A stretch of DNA of 64,000 bases, from positions 3,782,001 to 3,846,000 of the forward strand of contig NC_051132.1 in the NCBI RefSeq assembly GCF_014839805.1, written 5' to 3'. Shown here piece after piece: positions 49,484-60,000 of this stretch. A program made the translations under genes and the position numbers. The notes below the pieces were generated by a model, which did no database searches, was not told the DNA's origin, and saw nothing but the letters and a program-made list of their open reading frames with translations. Source of the stretch: Manduca sexta. Its lineage: Eukaryota; Arthropoda; Insecta; Lepidoptera; Sphingidae. Position 1 is the first letter of the stretch. Each line of letters starts with the position of its first letter.

Positions 49484-51272
49484 TATGAGTTTATTTTATG
49501 TTATTGTATTCGTACGCCGTAAAACGCTTGCATGTTAGGGTTGCCAGTATTAACTCAAAATTATACAGTCTCGATTTCCAAAATCTAATATACTAGAATT
49601 TTTATGACTGATGATATTTCAACCACTAATATTATATTGCCCTAATAGATATTTTTTTTAATTTATAAATGAAGCTTATAGAAGTATATTGTTTAGTCGT
49701 GGTATGAATGATGTTATAGAAAAATCATTCTTTATTTTTAACGTACTAATTAAGTACTCACGTACTAAGTGATTTCGCCGATATTTAAAGCAATATAATC
49801 TTTTAATCATTATCATCATCATTCATCACTCGCCTGGCCAATTCAATTTATATACTTATTTTGCTACTGTACTTCTTGTGAATACTAGATACTAATAATA
49901 ATACTACGTTTGTCGTGAATTTTACTCTGTTAGTATTACAATCCCACTTGTAATAAATTATTTCTATTAAATATCAATAATAAAGTCAATTACATCATGT
50001 TCATAGTTGTTGGTAAAAATCTTATGAATAATACTTTGTATGATACTGGCAACCCAATCTATAACCGGAAGTTGATTCATTACTAATAGTACCAACCTTA
50101 CGTTATCGGTTATTGTTATCATACTTGAATCGTCGTCTACTGGGATTTTTTTATTTTTTCGCGTATAATACTCAATGTACGGCATTACATTGTACGGCAA
50201 TACAGTTAGTCTTAATAGTCTTGAATAAGAATGCCGTAATCAGGGGGAGGGAGAGTGTAACGTTATCGTTTATCGCAAAAAGTATCAAAACCTATCTATG
50301 AATTCACATTGATATTAGAGATTCGTTACGTAACGCCATAATCGAGTTTTATCTAAGGAATACAAGTACTCCGGTCGTAACTTGTAGCATTTATCATAAA
50401 AAATATAATATTCTTTTTACCCTTGGTAGCAAGAGAAATACTATTATACTGTCACCTTCGTCTAATGGTCAGTAATGCTGCCTAAGTTTGATAGCATATT
50501 CAGGTGTAGCACGGAATATGGAAGTTGGCACTGTTACATCCCTATGCTTTACTATATCCACCTAGTCCACCACCAATGTGATATGACCAATGTCCTACGT
50601 CTGATTTCTTTCCAGTCATGTAGAGTTGCCGTCTCGTCTTATTACGAGAGCATTATCATATCTGTTGCGTATTTAGTTTATCTCTATTCTCAATCGAGAT
50701 ATTAATATCTCTATTCTCAATCGAGATATTAACCGCCATAGCCGAAATTAGTTTCCATTCTTAATATTTATAATAGAATATTAAAATATCTTAGTAATTG
50801 TATTAAATATAAACAAAATGAGATATAAAGGATGGTAGTGAATTAATTACACGTTTGAATGACATAACCGATATATTATTTATGTTCAAAAACACAATTA
50901 CGGTGTATAATATCATGTATTTGCAAAAAGTAAACTTATGAGCCTCTTATAAAATAAACTTAACAAAATTTTTATATTTTTTGTTTTACACTAGAAAACT
51001 CGGCATTTTTTCCTTTATTACATTTATTGCATCTGATTACATATAAACTATTATAATACGTTAATCAATTTACATAAAACTACTGTACAAGGAATATTTC
51101 ATCTTCACATAAAAAACAATCTTTTGATCCACTATCTAGGCTATATTCTAAAGAGTTAACATCAAACATTTTAATAAATCAATAATTGTTACAAAGACAA
51201 TATTTACAGTCATGCTTTACGAAACACATAATTGATGCCAACTTATAAAATAAGTTTATTCCATTTATTACA
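49484..51272. other. Interval between the two zinc-finger genes
   Basis: This holds the promoter of paralogue 1 (49484 upward) and the 3' untranslated end of paralogue 2 (51272 downward). An ETS-type word ACCGGAAGT lies at 50064-50072. A 27-bp direct duplication lies at 50681-50734. On the minus strand AATAAA words occur just after the paralogue 2 stop (about 51254-51259) and may serve as a poly(A) signal. No other gene was seen. Confidence 0.4.
50681..50734. repeat. Two-copy 27-bp tandem repeat
   Basis: TCTCTATTCTCAATCGAGAT begins at 50681 and again at 50708. Each copy contains the short inverted pair ATCTC/GAGAT. Confidence 0.7.
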
Positions 51273-54200
51273 TTATTTGTCATTTGTACGGATACAAAAA
51301 TCTTCATCCAACACAACCTGAAAAAGAGAAAATTCGATTTAATTTATATTTATCTAGCCGTACCCGGCAAGCGTTAAATGCTACGAACAATATAAATGTC
51401 AAAATATTCATTAAAAAAGGGAAAAAAATATTTTGGAGAGGAACCCTCGCGAGCGTCCCCAGAGCATTCTACAAAAGTTTCATCACAATCTGATCGATAG
51501 TTTCGGAACGCATTGAGAAGAAACTTGATTTTTATTTATATAACTGTCAATTTACGTTCCACAGAGGTGGTGCTATAGTGAAAGAAATAAAATTAATGGT
51601 CATCTTTACAGACACTTAATATCTTTCATTTTTATAATATGGACTTTGGAAGAATGAAAACATTTTCTTTATATACTTTTAAACTTGTTTTAGAACTAAT
51701 TGTAATTCGATTATTAAACACTATTAATGTTACTCTATACCTATATGCTTACCGCTTGCATGCTGGCAACCGCGCGGTCTGTTTCCTTCTCGTCATCGTC
51801 TTGGTTCTGATGCTCTTCCACTACTTGCATTTGGTTATCTTGTTCACCATCTGTATATAATAAAATAGTGGATAATGAAATCATATTTACTGATTGTCAA
51901 TGATTGAAGGCACAGTGATTATGTGTCATAGGGTCAAAGTAGTAAGAGTGGTCATTGTTTAGAAAGTCAAAACTAAGATCAAGTTTCGGGTATATTAGGT
52001 GCAAGTAGCGCTACAACTGATTAAAGTGGTTCCACATTTTAGAGAAAAATATTATATAACAGTCCCAAGCTGTCTGTATGTGATCGATTTTCTCAAAATC
52101 TACTGAATGGATTTTTGTACGGTTTTTACTAAAAGATAGTACAATTCTTAAGGAAGGTTTAGGTTAAGAGTACATTACGGTTTTATATAAATTGACTGAA
52201 ATATAACGATTATTGTTGAAGAGGTCACATGGTAATAAAAAATGTCGTGGGCTGGGATTTACGAAGGAAAAACTTTGTGTTACACTGATTACCACGCGGG
52301 CGAAGCCAAGAACAAAAACATCTGAAAAAATTCATTATGCACACGGCATCAATTATTACCTTCTGAGTTAGCCTGTATGAATTGCAGTGTCCCATCAACG
52401 ATCTGTCCGGATATGACTCCTGAGATTCCGGTGACGTTCATCTGGCGGCGCATCTTCTTGGCCTCCTGCTCGAGCTGCTGCTGAATGTACAGCTCCTTGT
52501 GGTGTACTTTGTTATGGTACTTCAGATGATGCGCCTTTGTGAACTTCTTGTTGCACGGGCCACATCTGTCCAATAATAACAAAGTATTCAAATAACAGTT
52601 TCAATAATATTCATATGGAATTACCTAAGTTCGGATGAACGAAACGTTGCGTGAAAACGAAAATTTAATGGTGCGTGAACATGATTAACGGAATGAAACA
52701 TCTTTGAGCAAGAATGAATTCCATAATACAACCAAGCCGCACTAGCATTGAGACAGCTGTGCATCCTTTGAAGAAGCGAACTGGGCTACCAGAAACCGGG
52801 GAACTTTTTATTTCTCCGCCTGTGGCCTTGCGTCTTTTTTGTTTCTTTCGCCTTAGGCCATATGTCGTTTAGCAGCAATGTAGCTATGCTTGTATTATTT
52901 TATATAAGGCAATGCTTCTGAAGCCAGCTTCATACTGCTTAGTTTAATAGACATGAGACACATTAAATATGTCCAAATATTTTAAAGAGGTGTTGAAGGA
53001 TATAAATTAATTACTAACGAATATTTCTTCTCTCCAGTGTGCGTGAGCATGTGATTCGCCAACACGTACGAATATGTGAACGATTTGCCGCACAACGAAC
53101 ATTGGTATGGACGTATGCCCATGTGTAACCTGCAAAAAAGATGTTTTTTTTTTACCTAATGGCATAGCTATAATCCTAACATCACAATAGGAGGAATGAA
53201 AATACAGAAGTGGTAATATTTAAAATTATGAAGAATATTTGGTTCTATAAGAAAAATATCCCAAACAAATATTACATGCAATATGCAGATCAAGCAATTG
53301 AATTTTTTACAATTAACATCTTATTTCACCAAATTATCACATAGTATATGCCAAAGAGATGTTAAAACTCTTTTTAAAGGGCTGTGAATGTGTTATAACT
53401 AATGTTTGCACTTAGGTTCAAGGCACCATACTAATTAAGAAAACTCATTTCTGAGTAGAATCTCAAGTAGACATTCAGTTAATTGAACTATTTAATTATC
53501 AAAGCTTAAGATGGCATTTAAGAGCTTCTTCTCAACTAGGGCGACGTCATTTAATAAACAAAATACAGATGTCAATATCAATTATATGCTGTGACTTAAG
53601 ATATTTGAAATATCGATATCTGTCTATTAAATAGCGACGACCTTAAGATGCTGGCTTTTATTTAACAGTATCTCAAGTGCCATCACACTTCTGCGCGAAA
53701 CTGAGTTGTTTATATTTATATGTTCTTATGAAAATTGCTCACCTTTCATGTTTTTGCCTAGTGCCGTAGTCTCCAAATCGCCTGTCGCATATTCTGCACT
53801 TGTACGGCCTCTCTCCGGTGTGTCGCAGCATGTGACGCTTTAGAGCTTCTTTCATCACGCAAGCGAACCCACACACGCTGTGAAATCGATTAGAGATTGT
53901 ATAACTTGGAATAGGGTATGTGTGAAAATAATGTAAACATGCTACCTTCAATATTCATTCATCAATCATGTACCTAACAAACAAGTTCAATGATGCTTAA
54001 TAATTTTACGAGTATTTGAAAATTACCTGCACACAAAAGGCTTGATGCCTAAATGCCTACGTATATGGGCCTGCAGGGAAGCATTAGATGTGAACGAGGA
54101 TCCACAGGTCTCACATGTATGACTGAAAAAACAATATTTGTCTTCATTAGTGGTAGCACAATGTTGACTCATCATTAGAAAATGGTTCAATAAATGTAAC

Positions 54201-56413
54201 TTAAAATGATATTTTACATTGTACACCATTCATATTATTTAAAAGAACTAAGATCATCAATGATTCAACAGTAAGATTTCAAATACAACTTACGTTTTTT
54301 CATACACATATTTTTTCTTTTGTTGTGGATACTTTTTCTTAGGCTTGGGGTTGAGGATATGATCTGGTATTGGTTCCGAGAAAGCAAGTATAGTCTCCTT
54401 GAGCAAGACATCTTCCCCATCCTCCTCTTTAGGTTTTTGTTTTGGTTCCTTGGGTGCTTTGCGCGGTCTACCCCTCTTTCTTGGTTGCGAGTGCTCTCTA
54501 AGATGCAACTTGAAATAACAAATTAAATTAATCTATCTGCCACTAAAATAATAACAATAATAGTATAGTGTTAAAAGAATAAAGCTTAAGGCAAACTTTT
54601 TTATACATACCTCTTCATCTTTAAGTCCTTCTCCTTCTGAATCCCCATCAGGTACAAAATCGGGATCATCATCAGGAAAATCTAGAATACATATTCTTGC
54701 ATGAATAATGAGTAGTTGGATAAACAATGACAGCAGACTGGTATAAATACCAATTTAAGATTTAGATTAAGCAAGGTTTGCAGTGTAAACAATTATGGCA
54801 AGCTGACACATGCAAATTTTAAAGCTAGGATGACTTGCAGCATGTTGGATTTCTATAGAAATATTCATATATTGTTGCTAGTGTACATCCATCTAGAATT
54901 ACTTGTGCAATAAATTGCTGCAAGAATTTCCTCATCTGAACTTTACATTATAAAGGTAGAATTAATTTCTCAAATGTCTTACCACCACCACCACCAAACG
55001 GTTCATCATCTACATCAGCGGGTTCCTCCTTCAGTGTCCCTTCTAGTCCACCATTTGCAAGTAGTGTTGTAAGTGAATCAGGTTCCTTGGCGGGTTGTTT
55101 TGGCTTCTTACGTTGATATGGGGATATTTCTAAAATGACAAGTACAAAAATATGTATAGTTTTTGTATTTAAAATAAAACAAATTGTATATTTAAATAAC
55201 ACATAGATAAGGTAACCTTTAAGGCAAAATTCATATATTGAAAATAATATTCATGCTGAAAATTAACAAAAACCAAAAGGAAAGTTTTGAGTTATAGTGC
55301 TTAGTTCTGGCTAATTTTGTCTAATCAGAATATATAATGCAAAGGTTTCTTGTTTAAAACAACTATTTTTCAATAAAAAAAATGTGATAAGAACATGTTA
55401 CCTATTCCTCCCTGTTGATTAGGGTACTTCCTAGGTCTTCCCCTTTTTCTCGGTCCTGGTCCTTTAGTGACCACCGTTTTGACTGGACTCTTGACAATGT
55501 TCCGAGACCATTGCCCGTGTGGGTCATGCTCCACTGGCAACTCGTATTGCAGCATCATTCCATTTTCCTGCTTTATAGTGATTGTCTCTGTTTCTGATAC
55601 AAAATTGTACATCCATTAGATGTTAATATAAAAGTTTGTTCATATTTTAATGGTGAATAATAATCAATTTAACCTAATGTATTGAGTTTCTTATTAGTAA
55701 TGTGTTACGTACAATCGAAGTGATGCTCTATGATTATGCAATATTCTACAAGCCTATGACCTGGTATAAACAAAGTACATTTACATGTAGAATATATATA
55801 TTAATTAAACTTATGGCACATTCCTAAACCATTTTTTAGTATTTTGAAGCGTATCGTGGCCCTGAATTCATGAATAAATATAAATTGTTTGTAGGATAAC
55901 AAAAAGGCGCGGTGTACCAAAGAAGAGTTGTGAAGAAATCTTACCTTTTGAAGAATTTGCTGTAACAGCTGCAGAACTTTTCTTGAATTCTTCTAAGCAT
56001 TCTTTCAGCGTATCGTTGGACGTGAGACATTGTTGCTTAAACTGGTAAGCAAACGTGAGCTTATCTACGCAGTTCAAGCAAATTAGCGTTGGCAATGTAT
56101 CGTTCTTATTTACCTTGAATGTGAGGAATTTTCAGATTATCTATTGTCCGTAATTACGACACAAAATCAGAATACTTCTGGGATGTCAGGAAAAAAATAA
56201 CAAAATCGTCAAAATAAACCATAGCAACATTATTATACGAAAAATTAATAGGGTGGCCACTGCAACCATTTTGGTGTGGTAATTTTTACGAACCTCCACG
56301 CCACAGCAGTACGTGTACTTGTCGCTCAGTTGTTCATTGTTTTCGTCCCAATCAAACAGAGACACCATATCACCGCTTTCCAAACATACTCTGCACGTTA
56401 ATTGCCAATCCAT
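51273..56413 (-). CDS. ZAD / AT-hook / C2H2 zinc-finger protein, paralogue 2
   Basis: Tandem paralogue of the gene at 43827-49483, same strand, 534 residues. Coding exons: 56413-56294, 56113-55945, 55593-55402, 55129-54983, 54681-54611, 54508-54294, 54122-54027, 53877-53743, 53129-53019, 52565-52360, 51850-51753, 51317-51273. Exon number, order and every phase match paralogue 1; size changes fall in exons 2, 4, 5, 6, 11 and 12, all outside the fingers. ZAD cysteines are C7, C10, C52 and C55. AT-hooks are near 146-152 and 244-250. Fingers lie at 308-328, 336-356, 364-384, 392-412 and 420-440, all with complete C2H2 ligands. Exon 4 ends in a glycine run after an acidic stretch (DVDDEPF). No lesion was found, so both copies look functional. 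It is transcribed away from INPP5F, whose start codon is 621 bases upstream. Role inferred from domains only. Confidence 0.92.
51340..51545 (+). repeat. Interspersed repeat between last exons of ZAD gene 2
   Basis: The text ctagccgtacccggcaagcg followed by catcacaatctgatcgatag and ttcggaacgcattgag fits a widespread insect dispersed-repeat class that has a CG-rich head and a 'cggtagtttcggagc' core. It lies in the last intron of paralogue 2. Confidence 0.45.
52065..52320 (-). repeat. Interspersed repeat with CG-rich head, reverse copy
   Basis: It shares tttctcaaaatctactgaat and ggatttttgt with 63720-63912 and finishes in accacgcgggcgaagcc, the reverse of the 'ggcttcgcccgcg' head of this class. 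It lies in intron 10 of paralogue 2 and has no coding capacity. Confidence 0.55.
56210..56287 (-). promoter_or_regulatory. Conserved intron-1 block, copy in paralogue 2
   Basis: Counterpart of 49275-49357, again just inside the intron-1 donor. Shared words on the minus strand include CCACACCAAAATGGTTGC, GTGGCCACCCTATTAAT and AATAATGTTGCTAT. The other introns of the two genes do not show such blocks to the eye. The position so near the donor would suit an intronic enhancer or a splicing control element. Confidence 0.5.
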
Positions 56414-57034
56414 TTTGGCGTAAAGTTTTCTGGATCATGAGAAATATACCAAAATTGCTGTAAATTGATAGCGTTCCCAGAAACCGGAAGTTTGCGTTTA
56501 CGGTTTTGCCAACATGACGTTAGTTATGACAACACAAAAAAGTTCTACTGTCACAAGCAAAGGATGTAAACCATTAAGTCACGTCCAATAAATTTATTTT
56601 AAATTAATTAGTTTAAATATTGAATATAATATTGTAAAATATAAAGATAGTTTGTATTTTAGAATAATTTTACTTTTAAAAATAAAATATTAATATCCCT
56701 TATGATGTGAATTTTCAATTATAGTACCAAATTTAAATCAACAATATGCATTCATTATCATAACGAAAAAGCTTTGTATTAAATGTTATTTGTTTTTATT
56801 TTCTTTATTCAAATGATAATTTAATATTTTTTTTAGGATAAATACTACTTTGTATTCTGTGGTTAGTTTCCTCTCTGAGGGTTCTTCGATACAATATGAC
56901 AACATAAAGGAACTGGCTGTCAATCTTTACTCCCCTCCCCATTTTCAATCCGTCAAATTGGCACAAATTATAACAATAACAAACAGGATGAAATTAATTC
57001 GAGACACAGTGAAATTGTATTAAACACGACCAAA
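56414..57034. promoter_or_regulatory. Divergent promoter interval, ZAD gene 2 and INPP5F
   Basis: Start codons of two genes on opposite strands are 621 bases apart, so both promoters must fit here. ACCGGAAGT (56483-56491) is a strong ETS-type core near the zinc-finger gene. The INPP5F start has a good CAAAATGG context. No TATA box in a convincing place was seen. Transcription starts are not determinable by eye. Confidence 0.5.
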
Positions 57035-60000
57035 ATGGAATTGTTTAGATCAGATTTGTATTATATATTTGTTAGAAACGAATCGAGTTTGTGGTGGAAT
57101 AGAGTAACGGGATCTTTTTCAGTGCGATCAGGTGAGTCTGGATTTCTGTATTATCTTTCATCTGTTTGACCCAATTTACAGAATTTTACCATACTTAAAA
57201 AGAAAATTAATTCTAAAAAATCGTAATAGAAAAAAATATTGCTAAATTAACTTCGATAGAATATTTTAAATAGAAGATCCTTTGTTTCGCAAGAAAAATC
57301 AAATGAAAATTTATTTAAATTACCTTAAAAATGTTATTAGATATATTATACAGCGTGTTTATGACAACTTCCCAGTAGTCGCCGTGCTATTTTTCTTTTT
57401 TTTTAAGATTGCAATTTATTTTCTCAGAATTAATAATTATCTAATAGTTGTGTCATAGTAAGTGGATTATTGTACCGACAATCATATTTCTTATAGCATG
57501 GGACATGTCCGACATCGAAGATATAGAATGTCTAGGTATAACGGAAGGAATCATAGGTAAAGTGGAACACTCAAATATTTTTGAGCCATGTCTGATGATA
57601 ATAAAGGAGAGTGTGCCCGTTGGCAATATATACTTCCATCACACAATTCACAAAATAAAATCAATATGCTTCCTGAACATGGGAGTGTCAAATCAAGAGT
57701 TGGAGCTGTGCGTCTGCACAAAACATGGCTCGTCCAGTTCGGTAGCTAGTACTAACAAAAAGATTGGGAGCAGGCTGTTTGAGAATTCAGCCTTTTTGAA
57801 CAAAACTGTAGGGGCAGTCAAGAATGTCAGCAACACCATCAAGACCACAACCCAGCAAGCTGCTACTCAGGTAATGACTTATAAATTGAAAAATGATTTT
57901 TGGTATAGAGCAACAATAGTAAAGTACAATAATTCATATGAGAGGAGACTTAATTTTACATTAAAAGGAAAATAATAAGTAGAACCACTTTGATAATTTT
58001 ATTTTTTTATTGTAACTGGAAACAACAAGATCTATTTAGTATTGTAATTATTTCCTGCTTATAAATTATTTCATGCTTTATATTAACTAGAATAGAATTA
58101 ACCTGAACAAATAATATATCAAGAATTTATTGTTAGTTCAAAACAGGAAAGGCATTGATTACTATGATTCATATTTATTTAATCATAAATTTAACTGTTT
58201 ATACACTATTATCATTCTGATAACTGTGATATGCAAGTGATGTTGCTGATCCACTCTAAAACTCATTTATATTACATAAGTTGGCAATTATAAAGGCATG
58301 TGTTTTTTCTGTTATGTAATTGTTGAAAGAAAATTAACTCATCTTATTATTCATTGATTTCAAGATACCTACTGCTGAACCTCAGTCATGGGTTTTTTTA
58401 AATAATGCTATTTAAAATTTCATTTTCTGTACTGGTTGTCGTTGATAAAAAAAAATTGTATAGGTGCAGTTGATATTAAATAACAACACAACATCACGCA
58501 TTTTATCCCCGAAGGGGTATGCAGCGGCGCAACCATGGCACCCACTTTTCGCCAAGTGTGTTCCGTCCCATGATGTGATAGGGGGCGAGCCTACCGCCAT
58601 ATCGAGCACAAATTCCAGACTCCGGGCTGATACTGAGCAGAAAAACCCAAATATCACTTTGCCCGACCCGGGATTCGAACCCAGGACCTCAGAGCGCTGC
58701 CGTACCGCGCATGCAGTACAACTACGCCACCGAGGCAGTTATTATAATACTGATATTAAATATCAGTATTATAATAATTCTTCTTTGTGAAACCAATTCA
58801 TGAAATTCTTTGTGCTATTTGGAAAATTCAAAGAAAATTGTCCTCTTCAGGGTGAATACAAATTTTATGTATTCCACATTCTATGACACGCAATTTGTGT
58901 TGTCAGAGGTCATCTGCACAGTACTATTCTATTATTGTATAGCGCCCTTTAAACCTCTTCCTAGCCGAATTTCGACCACGGCGGCCAATCTCAACGGAGA
59001 TCAGCTAGGTACGCAGGAAATATTATAGTGCACATGTGTGTGCGCAATACACAGGTGCGCTCTCTGGTCCTTCACTCTCACAGTTCGGTGAGGCGGAAAG
59101 CCGACATTACCGAAGAGAGATCATTAAATATATAGATACTACAGTCACTCAGCGGCGTAGCGTAGTTGGGTTATTGAGGGGAAAGAAACATTAAACTTAA
59201 ACAGTGTATGAGAAGGGGCGAACAACGGGCGCGTCTCATCCCGGGACGTGAGATTCTCGAGCCTCTAGAGCCGGCTCAAAACCTTTTTTTACCCGGGGCG
59301 TCCGGATAGCCTCCCACCCGGTTCCATGGGGCAGCCAGCAGATCGTGTCCGCCCCGGGAGGCAAAAACCCGTGCTACGCCACTATAGGTATTCAAAGATG
59401 CCCCGCTTGAAGTCGACCAGTCTTGACAAAATTATCATTTTAAGGGAGCAGCACATAAGGCCAGAATATGAGTAAACATGAACAATATTTCTTGCTTATC
59501 AGGTAAAACAGACAGTGAAAAAACAGAGAGATCCAAAAGTGGCCGAGCGTTTCGAAAAGCGCCTCACGGATGAACTGCACAAGATCTTCGACGACTCCGA
59601 CAGTTTCTATTACTCTCGCACTCTGGACCTGACGAACAGTCTTCAGCGGCAGTACGAGATAGAGAAGGTTCTGGAGTCGGAGGAAGGCACGGGCCGCCCG
59701 TTGACGGACATCACGCGCTGGTGGAAACACGTCGACGATAGATTCTTTTGGAATAAGCATATGCTCAAAGACATCATCGCTTTAGGGGTGAGTACTTAAA
59801 TGTGGATTACCTTCTTTTTATTTTTAAAATTATACCTTCATCATTACAGCTGTGATATTGCCGACATGATAAAAGCGTAACTTTTAATTTGATTAGTTAT
59901 CTTTATAGTTACTAATAAATACATACATAAAATAGTCTGTTTTGTTTTATAACACGGATTTTTTACTAACAAATAGCCACATTATCCGAGACTCTTATAA

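Noticed and set aside
58680..58735. tRNA-like box A and box B sequence
   Set aside because: It is the head of a SINE; no cloverleaf can be completed and the rest of the element follows. The same holds for the other SINE heads.
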